NCBI RefSeq assembly: GCF_002797815.1
Contig: NZ_PGFJ01000002.1
Coordinates: forward strand, 992,001-1,056,000
Direction of reading: 5' to 3'
Length of the DNA: 64,000 nucleotides
From: Mucilaginibacter auburnensis
GTDB lineage: Bacteria > Bacteroidota > Bacteroidia > Sphingobacteriales > Sphingobacteriaceae
The number at the start of each line of letters is the position of its first letter. The stretch's first letter is position 1. Shown piece after piece: positions 16,412 to 25,554 of the stretch. A model generated the notes under the pieces. It worked only from the letters and a program-made list of their open reading frames with translations. It was not told where the DNA came from and did not search any database. Made by a program: the position numbers and the translations under genes.

Positions 16412-17683
16412 ATGCTGCAAGTTAGTTATATCCGCGATAACCGCGAACTGGTTTTAGAACGTTTAGCTGTAAAAAATTTTAAACAGCTTGATCTGGTTGA
16501 TGAAATTATTCAATTGGATGATAAACGTCGTTCCACTCAGGCTAAACTTGACAACACTTCCGCTGAGGCCAACGCTGCCGCCAAACAAATTGGCGAACTG
16601 ATGCGTACCGGCAAAAAAGACGAAGCCGAAGCTATTAAAAGCAAAACCGGCGTTTGGAAGGAAGAGATAAAACAATACAACGAACAACTTACAACTGTAG
16701 AGGCAGAGCTTTTTGAGAAACTGGTATTGCTGCCTAACCTGCCCCATTCATCTGTACCAAAAGGTTTAACGCCTGAGGACAATGAAGTAGTATTGGAGAA
16801 TGGCGACAAGCCTCAACTAATAGAAGGCGCCCTACCCCACTGGGAACTGGCGGCTAAATATAAACTCATCGATTTTGAACTGGGGGTTAAAATAACCGGT
16901 GCGGGTTTCCCGGTTTATACCGGAAAAGGTGCCAAACTGCAACGCGCTTTGATCAACTTCTTTATTGATGAGGCCGAAAAAGCAGGGTACGCTGAAGTTG
17001 GCGTACCGTTGATGGTTAACGAAGCATCAGGTTTTGGTACAAGTCAGCTGCCTGATAAAGAAGGGCAAATGTACTTTGTTACCGAGGACCAATTCTATTT
17101 GATCCCGACTGCCGAAGTGCCTATTACCAACTTATACCGCGATGTAATTTTGAAAGGTGAAGAACTGCCTGTTAAAAACTGCGGACATACGCCTTGCTTC
17201 CGCAGAGAAGCAGGCTCATACGGCGCGCATGTGCGCGGCTTGAACCGCTTGCACCAGTTTGATAAGGTAGAAATTGTACAGGTGGCCCATCCCGATAAGT
17301 CTTACGAGATTTTGGAGGAAATGAGCGCACATGTGCAGGGGTTGTTACAAAAGTTGGGTTTACCCTACCGTGTATTGCGCCTGTGCGGTGGCGATATGGG
17401 GTTTGGTTCTGCTTTAACTTATGATATGGAAACCTGGAGCGCGGCACAACAACGCTGGCTGGAGGTATCATCAGTATCTAACTTTGAAACCTACCAGAGC
17501 AACAGGTTGAAACTTCGTTTCCGTAATGCTGAGGGTAAAACACAACTGGCGCATACGCTTAACGGCAGCGCTTTGGCTTTACCGCGTATAGTAGCTACTT
17601 TGTTAGAAAACAACCAAACTGAAAACGGAATTAAAATTCCTGAAGCATTGGTGCCTTATACAAGGTTTGATCTTATAAACTAA
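16412..17683 (+). CDS. serS: Seryl-tRNA synthetase
   Basis: A 423-residue class II synthetase that charges tRNA-Ser. The N-terminal long coiled-coil arm (about 25-105) binds the tRNA variable arm. Class II motif 2 is visible in CFRREAGSYGAHVRGLNRLHQFDKVE (residues about 268-293, given here as its key F-R-R-E and R-L-H-Q-F elements) and motif 3 in the C-terminal NGSALALPRI. Length matches the family. Ends at an intrinsic terminator. Confidence 0.97.
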   Translation: MLQVSYIRDNRELVLERLAVKNFKQLDLVDEIIQLDDKRRSTQAKLDNTSAEANAAAKQIGELMRTGKKDEAEAIKSKTGVWKEEIKQYNEQLTTVEAELFEKLVLLPNLPHSSVPKGLTPEDNEVVLENGDKPQLIEGALPHWELAAKYKLIDFELGVKITGAGFPVYTGKGAKLQRALINFFIDEAEKAGYAEVGVPLMVNEASGFGTSQLPDKEGQMYFVTEDQFYLIPTAEVPITNLYRDVILKGEELPVKNCGHTPCFRREAGSYGAHVRGLNRLHQFDKVEIVQVAHPDKSYEILEEMSAHVQGLLQKLGLPYRVLRLCGGDMGFGSALTYDMETWSAAQQRWLEVSSVSNFETYQSNRLKLRFRNAEGKTQLAHTLNGSALALPRIVATLLENNQTENGIKIPEALVPYTRFDLIN

Positions 17684-17701
17684 TAATCAATTTGTTGTAG
17701 T

Positions 17702-17737
17702 AAACTCCGCTCAATGTGTTTGAGCGGAGTTTGTTTT
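17702..17737 (+). terminator. serS intrinsic terminator
   Basis: AAACTCCGCTCAA pairs with TTGAGCGGAGTTT around a 5-nt loop, followed by GTTTT. Confidence 0.85.
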
Positions 17738-17757
17738 ATGGCGCAAACATGTCGCAT

Positions 17758-17797
17758 ATATGTCGCTGAATATTACCTTCAATGCTGTTTAGATTTG
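17758..17797 (+). promoter_or_regulatory. Promoter and candidate operator of first XRE/DUF4870 gene
   Basis: TAGATTTG (17790-17797) fits the -7 consensus. ATATGTCG (17758-17765) lies exactly 24 nt before it, the same spacing as in the paralog at 18547-18586. A second ATGTCGC lies just upstream, at 17749-17755. Confidence 0.5.
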
Positions 17798-17813
17798 TGA
17801 AAAAAAGTACAAA

Positions 17814-18416
17814 ATGAAAGACAACATCATAGGTGAAAAGATAAAATCACTTCGAATTGCACAGGGCTTCAGTCAGGCAGAACTTGCCAACCAAACTGCG
17901 TTGAGTTTAAGAACAATTCAGCGGATAGAAAACAGCGAAACCGAAGCAAGAGGCGATAGTTTGATACGACTGTCAAAGGCCTTAAATGTAACTCCCGCAG
18001 AACTAACAAAAAACCCTGTAGATATTAATGCGGCACCGCGTCTTGAAAATAACAGCTATCTGTTAATGCTTAATTTATCGGCCATATGCTTTTTAGCTTT
18101 TCCGTTATTGGGTGTAATAGCCCCACTTGTATTATGGTCGTTAAAAAAAGGTTCCATTTACAACATAGACCTGGTTGCTAAACGGGTGATAAATTTTCAA
18201 ATCTCGTGGGTTTTATGCGGCATTTTTCTGTGGGTAATTGCAGTTATTTTAACAGCACTAAAAACGAACGGCATTATAGATCTTGGCTCAACAATAATCC
18301 TTTTTTCAGGTGTATTCGCAATGTATGCCATTAACCTCACCTACATCATTACCAACACTATAATATTATTAAGAAAACGTACCGTAGTTTACCAACCTGC
18401 AATTAATTTTTTCTGA
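17814..18416 (+). CDS. XRE-type HTH regulator fused to a DUF4870 membrane domain (copy 1)
   Basis: 200 residues. An XRE/Cro helix-turn-helix (about 8-62, GFSQAELANQTALSLRTIQRIEN) is followed by a DUF4870-like membrane part with about three helices (about 85-190) and the motif KRVINFQISW. A membrane-tethered DNA-binding protein of this kind could sense envelope state and act on nearby promoters. The next gene is a paralog with the same layout, and both promoters share a motif. Targets are unknown. Confidence 0.85.
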   Translation: MKDNIIGEKIKSLRIAQGFSQAELANQTALSLRTIQRIENSETEARGDSLIRLSKALNVTPAELTKNPVDINAAPRLENNSYLLMLNLSAICFLAFPLLGVIAPLVLWSLKKGSIYNIDLVAKRVINFQISWVLCGIFLWVIAVILTALKTNGIIDLGSTIILFSGVFAMYAINLTYIITNTIILLRKRTVVYQPAINFF

Positions 18417-18443
18417 AGTTAGTATTAAGAGTTAATCACTAAA

Positions 18444-18480
18444 AAAACCCCGCTGGCGATAACCAGTGGGGTTTTCTTTT
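18444..18480 (+). terminator. Intrinsic terminator after XRE/DUF4870 copy 1
   Basis: AAAACCCCGCTGG pairs with CCAGTGGGGTTTT (one G-T pair) and is followed by CTTTT. The copy-2 gene has a closely similar terminator, so the duplication included it. Confidence 0.85.
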
Positions 18481-18546
18481 GTACTATGTTTATACAAGTG
18501 ATAGAATTGATTTGGATAATTGCTTATTGTCGCAAACTCGTCATCA

Positions 18547-18586
18547 ATATGTCGTTTAATTTTTTGTATATTGATATTTAGCTTTG
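18547..18586 (+). promoter_or_regulatory. Promoter and candidate operator of second XRE/DUF4870 gene
   Basis: TAGCTTTG (18579-18586) is the -7 box. ATATGTCG (18547-18554) ends 24 nt upstream of it, as in copy 1, while the bases between differ. Confidence 0.5.
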
Positions 18587-18602
18587 CTGCAAACCTTATA
18601 GA

Positions 18603-19202
18603 ATGAGTGGCAATAAAATAAAAAAGCTAAGGGTATCGAAAGGCTTAAGTCAGGCAGACCTGGCTAACCTAACTGCTTTAAGCATCCGGACCATACAGCG
18701 CATAGAAAACAATAACACCGAACCGCGAGGCGATAGCTTATTGAAATTAGCAGCGGCACTAAATATCGCGCCGCGAGAATTAACGGTAAGTGAAATTTCC
18801 ACAGATCAGCATGATTTACAGGATAATCAAACCTATTTAGTACTTTTAAATTTATCTGCACTAACTTTTATTTTCTTCCCGCTTTTAGCGGTATTCGCTC
18901 CTTTTGTGCTATGGCATTTGAAAAAAGATATCAAGGGAATTGATGCCGTTGCAAAGCCGCTGATTAACTTCCAAATATCGTTTTTACTACTTGGCTTAGT
19001 AGTGCTGTCAGGTGCAATTGCTAATCAGGAATTACATTGGCGTTTAAAATTACCTTATGAACTTGGTGGGTATAGTTTTTTTGAATTATTACTATTTGGC
19101 GTTCCCGCCCTTAACGTTTTATACATAGTTACAAACAGCATATTAATAGCAACTAAGCGCCCCGTCCTATACAAGCCAGCAATTAAATTCATAAAAAGTT
19201 AA
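18603..19202 (+). CDS. XRE-type HTH regulator fused to a DUF4870 membrane domain (copy 2)
   Basis: 199 residues, a paralog of the gene at 17814. The HTH (about 4-58) retains LSQADLANLTALSIRTIQRIENN nearly unchanged, so both proteins probably read similar DNA. The membrane part has diverged more but keeps KPLINFQISF and the closing KRPVLYKPAIKF. The two genes have separate promoters and terminators rather than forming one operon. Confidence 0.85.
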   Translation: MSGNKIKKLRVSKGLSQADLANLTALSIRTIQRIENNNTEPRGDSLLKLAAALNIAPRELTVSEISTDQHDLQDNQTYLVLLNLSALTFIFFPLLAVFAPFVLWHLKKDIKGIDAVAKPLINFQISFLLLGLVVLSGAIANQELHWRLKLPYELGGYSFFELLLFGVPALNVLYIVTNSILIATKRPVLYKPAIKFIKS

Positions 19203-19209
19203 ACCACTA

Positions 19210-19246
19210 AAAAACCCCGCTGGTTATAACCAACGGGGTTTTTCTT
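19210..19246 (+). terminator. Intrinsic terminator after XRE/DUF4870 copy 2
   Basis: AAAAACCCCGCTGGTT pairs with AACCAACGGGGTTTTT with one mismatch. It lies near the convergent sigma-factor gene. Confidence 0.85.
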
Positions 19247-19272
19247 TATATATGTTGAGTTTAATTTTCTAA

Positions 19273-19809
19273 TTAGTTTTCAGCGTAGATAGGTTTTTTA
19301 ACACCATTATCATAAGCTTTAAGGCTTTTCTTTAACAGCTTACGTGCTACGTGAATACGCGTTTTAACAGTTCCGATAGGAATATCCAGATGGTCTGCTA
19401 TCTCGTGATATTTGTGACCTTCAAAGTACATGGTGAAAGGTACATAGTAATCAGCAGGTAACCTGTCTAATGCTTTTTTGATATCATCCATCACAAATTT
19501 TGATTCGCCCTGATTTTTGGTTGAGCTGAATACCAGGTTAGGTGAAGATATCTCGTCAGATTTAGTTACGAAGGTGCTCATTTTAACAAAACGGCGGTAG
19601 TTGTTTATGAAAGTGTTTTTCATAATGGTATACAACCATCCTTTTAAATTAGTTCCTTCTTTAAACTTGTTATAATAAGTTATCGCTTTCAAAATAGTGT
19701 CTTGCACTAAATCATTTGCGTCGTCTGCATCGTGAGTAAAGTGTAAGGCATATGACCTTAAAGAACTTGCTTGACGTAATACCAGGGTGTTAAACTCAAT
19801 TTTTGTCAT
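19273..19809 (-). CDS. ECF-family RNA polymerase sigma factor
   Basis: 178 residues from the ATG at 19809, which gives the usual MTKIEFNTLVLRQ start; a farther in-frame ATG at 19863 adds 18 non-conserved residues. Sigma region 2 covers about 10-80 (DADDANDLVQDTILKA, WLYTIMKNTFINNYRR). Region 4 covers about 115-165 (LPADYYVPFTMYFEGHKYHEIADHLDIPIGTVKTRIH). No anti-sigma gene is adjacent. Bacteroidetes carry a conserved single-gene ECF sigma of this type. Its regulon is not shown by the sequence. Confidence 0.92.
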   Translation of the reverse strand: MTKIEFNTLVLRQASSLRSYALHFTHDADDANDLVQDTILKAITYYNKFKEGTNLKGWLYTIMKNTFINNYRRFVKMSTFVTKSDEISSPNLVFSSTKNQGESKFVMDDIKKALDRLPADYYVPFTMYFEGHKYHEIADHLDIPIGTVKTRIHVARKLLKKSLKAYDNGVKKPIYAEN

Positions 19810-20045
19810 TTTGCTATCGTTTTGTATTCCTTTTAAGACAAAGTTGATACCACAATAGCCCATTGTTACATTTATTACAACGTTTTCAATGACTTATGGA
19901 TGACGAAAGCACAAATAAGGCACAATCGTCCCAAACAAACAAAACACACTGATTTTAAGGGGATTAAATAGCTTAACACCTTACATAAAGAGATGTGTAT
20001 CGTAAAAAAGACACATCACAAATGCACTTAAAAAAAAGTTTTAAA

Positions 20046-21065
20046 TTATTTTACAATGTTCACTTCGCGTTGTAGGGTAACGCCAAATTTAGTGTACACA
20101 CTGTCTATGATTTGCGACGAAAGGTTGTACACCTCTTGTCCTGTAGCGCCGCCATGGTTAACTAAAACCAGCGCCTGGTTCTTCCACGTGCCGGTATTTC
20201 CAACCACTTTTCCTTTCCACCCGCATTGTTCTATCAACCATCCGGCAGCCAATTTAACCAAGCCATCGCCAGCCGGAAAATGTACCACCTCCGGATTTTT
20301 TTGATGAACAGCCTCAAATTCAGCGGAAGTAATAACCGGATTTTTAAAGAAGCTGCCCGCATTGCCTATGGTTGATGGATCGGGCAGTTTGCTAACGCGA
20401 ATGTGCGACACCACCTGCGATACATCTTTAATAGTTGGTTCGGTTATACCACGGTTCGCCAGTTCCTGCTCAATGGCACCATATTTTAAATTTAGCTGAG
20501 GAATCAGCGATAAATGAAATTTTACAAAAGTAATAATGTACTGTCCTTTCAGCTCATCCTTAAAAACACTTTCGCGGTAGCCAAATTTGCAGCAGGCTTT
20601 GGTAAACGTTTTGAATTTTCCGGTTGCTATCTCAAATGCTTTACAGCTTTCAAACACATCTTTCAACTCAACACCGTAAGCACCAATATTTTGTATGGGA
20701 GATGCACCTACCGAACCCGGTATTAAACTCAGGTTTTCCATACCGGCAAAATTGTGATTGACGCAGTAACTAACCAGATCATTCCACACCTCGCCTGCCC
20801 CCGCCTCTACAAAAACATCATCATGATTAATGCGGTGTTCAATGCCACGTATGTTAAGGCGGATAACCAATCCGTCAAAATCATTAATGAGCAACATATT
20901 GCTGCCGCCGCCCATTACCAGGCGCTGGGTTTGCTGCCATTGCGGATCCATAAAAAGCTCCACCAGCTCATCTTCATGAGCTATCTCAACAAAGTATTTG
21001 GCGTGGGCATCAACACCAAAGGTGTTAAAGTTTTTTAGGGATACGTTTTCCTGTATTTGCAGCAT
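20046..21065 (-). CDS. murB: UDP-N-acetylenolpyruvoylglucosamine reductase
   Basis: A 339-residue flavoenzyme that reduces UDP-GlcNAc-enolpyruvate to UDP-MurNAc in peptidoglycan synthesis. The FAD-binding N-terminal domain shows NTFGVDA and MGGGSNMLL; PGSVGASPIQNIGAYGVE and the proton-donor Ser in NAGSFFKNP are also visible. Length and layout match type I MurB, as in E. coli (342 residues). It appears to be monocistronic. Confidence 0.95.
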   Translation of the reverse strand: MLQIQENVSLKNFNTFGVDAHAKYFVEIAHEDELVELFMDPQWQQTQRLVMGGGSNMLLINDFDGLVIRLNIRGIEHRINHDDVFVEAGAGEVWNDLVSYCVNHNFAGMENLSLIPGSVGASPIQNIGAYGVELKDVFESCKAFEIATGKFKTFTKACCKFGYRESVFKDELKGQYIITFVKFHLSLIPQLNLKYGAIEQELANRGITEPTIKDVSQVVSHIRVSKLPDPSTIGNAGSFFKNPVITSAEFEAVHQKNPEVVHFPAGDGLVKLAAGWLIEQCGWKGKVVGNTGTWKNQALVLVNHGGATGQEVYNLSSQIIDSVYTKFGVTLQREVNIVK

Positions 21066-21209
21066 GTGGGCGAATTTCGGAAATATTTTTGACTGTCCAC
21101 CAGATTGCTGACGCGTTTAGACAAGTTCTGATATGAGGCAGGCCTTTTGAGTAAGGTAAACTACTCAAATCATTACAGAAAAGCGTTGGATCAGTATCAA
21201 AAAACAAAA

Positions 21210-21234
21210 AAGTCGTTTCTTAAAGAAACGACTT
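21210..21234 (-). terminator. Terminator of the small secreted protein gene
   Basis: A near-perfect 12-bp stem, AAGTCGTTTCTT against AAGAAACGACTT, with a minimal loop. On the minus strand it is followed by T-rich sequence. It lies 16 bases downstream of the gene ending at 21250. Confidence 0.75.
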
Positions 21235-21249
21235 TAAATTGTAGATGTT

Positions 21250-21615
21250 TTAATCGTAAATCGCGGGAGGTGTAGTAGACCCTGTATAAGTAAATGAACT
21301 GGTTGTTTCTGTTCTCTTAACTATCAAATGGGCCACATAATTTGGAATTGACGGATTGTATACACCATTGCTGAAAGAATACACATCGTACCAGCCAAAT
21401 CCATAAGTATACATTACACCGGTTATAGTGTTTGTTGAATTGTCAATGTAAACCCTGTAGGTAATACCATCTCGGGTAAAGTCTCCTAATTCAACAATGC
21501 TCTGCTTAGCAGTAGCAGTTCTGTTTACATGTTGTGGGTGATCAATGTTTTTAAATGAGAAAGCAGGAATAAGCAATACTAATGCGAATGCTGACATGAA
21601 AATTTGTTTTTTCAT
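21250..21615 (-). CDS. Small secreted protein of unknown function
   Basis: 121 residues with a clear signal peptide (MKKQIFMSAFALVLLIPAFS, about 1-20). The mature part is rich in Y, T and S and predicted to be beta-rich, for example YRVYIDNSTNTITGVMYTYG. No cysteines or known domain were seen. A promoter candidate lies 36 bases upstream and a strong terminator directly downstream, so it is a single-gene unit. Confidence 0.7.
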   Translation of the reverse strand: MKKQIFMSAFALVLLIPAFSFKNIDHPQHVNRTATAKQSIVELGDFTRDGITYRVYIDNSTNTITGVMYTYGFGWYDVYSFSNGVYNPSIPNYVAHLIVKRTETTSSFTYTGSTTPPAIYD

Positions 21616-21946
21616 ACAATTTTAAGTTAGGTTAATATTAAACTATTAGTCAAATTTAATTTTTAACATACTTAAAATCAATATATAAAGAAAAAATAAT
21701 TTAATTATAGGTTATATATGATCTAAATTATATAAGTGAGTTGTATTTGACTAAATGAGGTAGATTGACACCAATTTTACTGCAAGCCAACACCGTCGAT
21801 TGCTTAGTTTTAATTTTGTCATTACTACTTATAAAAGATTAAGTGCAGACTTAGCAAAGGTAAATTAGACTACGATTATTAAATAACTTGAGAAGGAGGC
21901 GCAGATTATTCAAAAATAGATTAGCTTGCAGTACCAATTCCTTATT
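21616..21946. other. AT-rich divergent intergenic region
   Basis: 331 bases of mostly A and T between divergent genes. CAAATTTA at 21651-21658 is a minus-strand TAnnTTTG -7 box, and CAAT about 20 bases beyond resembles its -33 element. Apart from this promoter for the 21615 gene I see nothing: no coding frame, repeat or stable hairpin. Confidence 0.5.
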
Positions 21947-22801
21947 ATGAAACAACTCTTTTTGATTATATCATTTTTAGTCTCTTCTATAAACGCTATT
22001 GCTCAGGAAATAGACCTGGATAAAGTTGCAGACAGTATACGTGCCGAGGCAGAAGTGCTTTACCGCTCGGAATTTGCTTCATGGCATGGCACGGATATTT
22101 TTAAAGAGAAATGCGGTTCAAAACTTAAGCAGGCCGGCGGATATTTATCTTACGACAACGGCACCAACCTAATTAACGTTTTCTATTCGGCCCAGGCCAA
22201 TACAACAGTATTGGCTACTATATCATTCAATTATGATTTCAATCCGGGCAATTATAAATTAGATACAACTGAAAGGGTGATGAATAGTAACGAGAGTGCG
22301 CTTTACAAGATCCGAGCTGCAGCAATAGCTGATATGCGGAAAGACACCTTATACAAACTTTATAACAATACGAGTTTGAATCCGATACCATTGGTAAACA
22401 AAGGCAAAAAAATGGTATACATACTTACCGGACCAAGCGTTAATGGCGTGGTTATATTCGGTAATGACTACTTGTTGAACTTTGACGACAACAATAACAT
22501 CACCTCCAAAAAAACGCTTCATAAGAATATAATTCCTATATATACCAATACTCCTGACAGCAAAACAACGGTGGCTCAGATGCATACTCATCTACCCGAA
22601 ACAGGCGACTTTATTACCGCTACAGACATATGCACGTTACGGCTTTACAAGCCATTAAGCGGTTGGAAACAGCATTATGTTACTTCGAAAAAATATACAT
22701 CAATATGGGATGGTGATAAAAATGATTTGCTAATAATGACTAATGAAGCCTTAAAACGGATAAGTGAAGACCATAAGGAACGTTCGAAAAGCTCAAATTA
22801 A
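21947..22801 (+). CDS. Secreted protein of unknown function
   Basis: 284 residues from the ATG at 21947, which places the signal peptide (MKQLFLIISFLVSSINAIAQ) at the N-terminus. A slightly longer in-frame start exists at 21926. The mature protein has no motif I recognise; HTHLPETGDFITATDI near residue 215 and HWKQ-like aromatic segments follow a region with VYILTGPSVNGVVIFGNDY. It probably acts in the periplasm. It stands alone, divergent from the small secreted gene. Confidence 0.7.
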   Translation: MKQLFLIISFLVSSINAIAQEIDLDKVADSIRAEAEVLYRSEFASWHGTDIFKEKCGSKLKQAGGYLSYDNGTNLINVFYSAQANTTVLATISFNYDFNPGNYKLDTTERVMNSNESALYKIRAAAIADMRKDTLYKLYNNTSLNPIPLVNKGKKMVYILTGPSVNGVVIFGNDYLLNFDDNNNITSKKTLHKNIIPIYTNTPDSKTTVAQMHTHLPETGDFITATDICTLRLYKPLSGWKQHYVTSKKYTSIWDGDKNDLLIMTNEALKRISEDHKERSKSSN

Positions 22802-22836
22802 TATCTATGAATTAATTCAAAATAAATCCGAGTGTG

Positions 22837-23565
22837 TTACCTGCGCTTTAACCGCAAAACGACTTTATGTATTCTGAACCTGAAAATGTCATAGAACATA
22901 ACAACAATGAGTATTGCTGCCGGGATAAAAAACTCCTTCAGTTTAAAAACCGGATACCAATAAGCTGCCGTTACACATCCGAGGAAAAAGAAAAAGATAA
23001 TTGCCAGGCGTAAAAATACGCGCTGCCTCAACAACCTGGCATCCTCGGTTTTGTTGATTTGTAATAATGCCGACAGGTCAATACCCAGATCGGTAAATAT
23101 GCCCGTTAAATGCGTGGTACGCACTACGGAACCCGAAACCATGGAAACCATGGCATTTTGCAAACCCATAGCAAACAGTAAACATCCGGCTAACAGTCTG
23201 GTATTGGTAACAGATTGCGGCATGTTTGTTCCGTAAACGGCAACAAACAGCAATATCACTATTTCTATACATAATGATATGGTGTATGCAAAGCGATGCT
23301 CCTTACCCACCTTTCCAATTATAAAACTTGATACCATAGCGCCGCCTAAAAACAGCAGCATCCACAGGCCAACGGTTCCGGCTGCTGGAAAATCTGCAAT
23401 GGCCAGCTTTTCGGCAAACAGGGCAACATGACCGGTTACATTGGTAGTAAGCACATAAAACGACAGGAAGCCTGCGCCATTAACAAACCCGGCTGTCAAA
23501 CACAGCAACGCTGCTAACCGCAGGTTGTGCGCGTACGTACGGTATTTGCCTGTATGATGTAGCAT
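22837..23565 (-). CDS. DUF1275 (YoaK-like) membrane protein
   Basis: 242 residues with about six membrane helices. The family motifs AGFVNGAGFLSF near the start and TNVTGHVALFAEKLA, then GLQNAMVSMVSGSVVRTTHLTGIFTDLG, are typical of DUF1275. The function is unknown; members are predicted transporters or permease-like proteins. Length matches the family and no partner gene is adjacent. Confidence 0.88.
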   Translation of the reverse strand: MLHHTGKYRTYAHNLRLAALLCLTAGFVNGAGFLSFYVLTTNVTGHVALFAEKLAIADFPAAGTVGLWMLLFLGGAMVSSFIIGKVGKEHRFAYTISLCIEIVILLFVAVYGTNMPQSVTNTRLLAGCLLFAMGLQNAMVSMVSGSVVRTTHLTGIFTDLGIDLSALLQINKTEDARLLRQRVFLRLAIIFFFFLGCVTAAYWYPVFKLKEFFIPAAILIVVMFYDIFRFRIHKVVLRLKRR

Positions 23566-23692
23566 TTTATTTGTGTTTGATGCAGGATGGTCTGCATAAC
23601 GGAAACCACTAAATTACAAAACAAAGCAGCCCCAAGCAAAACAGTGAACGCCTATAGCAATACAGGTGGCCAAGTTGGCTGCGGTGTGGCTC

Positions 23693-24814
23693 TTACCGGC
23701 TCTTGGTGGCCTTTGGTGGCTCACCTGGACCAGAGCCTCCACCTGCTTTATACCAGTTGACCAACAGCAACACCATTTGGTTATAGGTATCCATCCCCAT
23801 GGGTTGGTTGTTGGCCTTTAAAAAATCATCATAAAACATGCCGCTTAAGGCACCGGCCTTACCCCGGAATGACAGCCAGTAGCGGCGTTCGGCAATAAAG
23901 TCGTAACGCACCTGCGGAGATAAGCGCAATCTTAGTCCTTTGCTGATGGTGGTATCTCTTCGGCGCATGGCCCACATGCATTCGCCTAAAGCCATTTGGT
24001 AAACCGAGTATCGTAATAACCTGTCGTTTGAGCGCACACCTGCCAAAAAGCCGGCAAAGCTGGCTTCATCTTCGGCTCCAAAACCCGTTTGGTGCGAAAG
24101 TTCATGGCAGGCCACCGCGGGGCGGGTTATTAAAGGCATCTGGTAGTTCATCTGCGCCTCGCCGGTAAAAGGGTTGTAATACCCGGAAGTTGACAAATAA
24201 TTAATGATGGGTGTAAGCAATGAGGGCTTTATGCCCGGATAATAGGTGCGGAAATTAGCTGAATCTGCCGATAGTTTTTTGATGGCTAACAGTGCATTGG
24301 CGTAAATAGCAGTATTGGTTTGTAAAGTGTCCTGATGCTGTAGCCGGGCACGGGTAGCATTGGCGCTGTCTATCATAATAGAGGTAACGGCTTGCAGGTC
24401 AGCGGTGGTATAAGCGGTGTCGCGCAGGTTTAAACGTTCTGCTGCAGATGGGCGGAAATAATTCAATCCCCAAAACAGGTAAAAAATAAGGTAGGCCACC
24501 TGTATGCCTATTGCCAAGCCAAGCACTCCCCTGCCTATAACCTTAAACTGTTTTTTAAACAGCAGGTAGATACACCTGCCCAACAAGTATAGCAGATACC
24601 CAATAACCGCGATATAAATAACATCGCCAATGCTGAAAGGTAATATGTTTAACAGCGGATGCAGTACATAACAAACCCCTACATAAAAGGCTTGCGAATA
24701 ATACCGTTCAACCAGCTGCGGATAGTTGGTAAAAACACCAAGCAGCCATATAGCCACCGCTAAAGCAGCTATAGTTATAAGTTGTTTCAGGTAAGGGTTA
24801 ATTGGCTTTGGCAT
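23693..24814 (-). CDS. DUF3810 membrane metalloprotease-like protein
   Basis: A 373-residue protein with three or four membrane helices in the first 130 residues and a soluble domain with HELSHQTGF, an HExxH-like zinc motif in which the fourth residue is S (HELSH). EDEASF follows closely and could supply a third ligand. DUF3810 is a Bacteroidetes-rich family of predicted membrane-bound peptidases, with no established substrate. Confidence 0.82.
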   Translation of the reverse strand: MPKPINPYLKQLITIAALAVAIWLLGVFTNYPQLVERYYSQAFYVGVCYVLHPLLNILPFSIGDVIYIAVIGYLLYLLGRCIYLLFKKQFKVIGRGVLGLAIGIQVAYLIFYLFWGLNYFRPSAAERLNLRDTAYTTADLQAVTSIMIDSANATRARLQHQDTLQTNTAIYANALLAIKKLSADSANFRTYYPGIKPSLLTPIINYLSTSGYYNPFTGEAQMNYQMPLITRPAVACHELSHQTGFGAEDEASFAGFLAGVRSNDRLLRYSVYQMALGECMWAMRRRDTTISKGLRLRLSPQVRYDFIAERRYWLSFRGKAGALSGMFYDDFLKANNQPMGMDTYNQMVLLLVNWYKAGGGSGPGEPPKATKSR

Positions 24815-24840
24815 TACGCAAATATAGTTGCTGCAAACAA

Positions 24841-24871
24841 AAAAGCGCCCTGAGTTGGTCAGGACGCTTTT
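24841..24871 (-). terminator. Terminator of the DUF2911 gene
   Basis: AAAAGCG-CCTGA pairs with TCAGG-CGCTTTT (one mismatch) around GTTGG. T-rich sequence follows on the minus strand. Confidence 0.8.
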
Positions 24872-24891
24872 ATTGAATGTTTAATATTTAA

Positions 24892-25419
24892 TTATTTAAT
24901 AGATACAGGCACTTCAAGTTTATCCCAAACCAATGAAAAACCGTTTGCTGATGCAACGTATTTCAAGCGCTCAGTCATTGGCGCTGGTTTAGGTTTAACA
25001 GTTACTTCCAATACATTCTTTGCAGGGTCAGCGTTAGCTGTACCATCTCTTTTTATACCCCACTGACCTGTTTCGGAGTTGAAGGTAATTTTCCAGCTAT
25101 CTTTTCCGGGAGTAGCAAACAATGTGTATTTACCTGCTGCCAATTTTTTACCTTCTACCATAATGTCTTTATCTGTGATAAAAGTGGTTGCCTGATTAGC
25201 ACCCGCTCTCCACATCTTATCATAAGGCACAAGGTCGCCCCATACGGTCCTGCCATCTACAGCAGGACTGCTATAATTAATGGTGATTTTAGCACCTGCA
25301 ACTGTAGTTTTAAGGCTATCTTTTAGACTGGTACGTCCCTGTGCAAATGCCGTTGATGACACTAAAAATAATGCGAATGCGAAACATGCAACCGCTACAT
25401 ACTGAAATACTTTTTTCAT
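24892..25419 (-). CDS. DUF2911 periplasmic protein
   Basis: 175 residues with a signal peptide (about 1-26, ending TAFAQ). The mature domain holds the DUF2911 pattern: KITINYSSPAVDGRTVWG, VPYDKMWRAGANQATTF and LAAGKYTLFATPG. This beta-rich domain is widespread in Bacteroidetes and secreted. No activity is established. It has its own terminator. Confidence 0.88.
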   Translation of the reverse strand: MKKVFQYVAVACFAFALFLVSSTAFAQGRTSLKDSLKTTVAGAKITINYSSPAVDGRTVWGDLVPYDKMWRAGANQATTFITDKDIMVEGKKLAAGKYTLFATPGKDSWKITFNSETGQWGIKRDGTANADPAKNVLEVTVKPKPAPMTERLKYVASANGFSLVWDKLEVPVSIK

Positions 25420-25554
25420 GATTTTTCTTAAGCTTGATATTGTTCTGTTTAATACAAATTGGTACCGCTAATATAAGCGATTAGTTATTAAACGCTGTTA
25501 TATTCAAATTATGTTTAAAATTTTCAAAACTAAATATTAAGGTGCCTTGTTTAT

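Noticed and set aside
21025-21207. 60-codon minus-strand frame upstream of murB
   Set aside because: Overlaps the murB start, with no homology-like features or signal.
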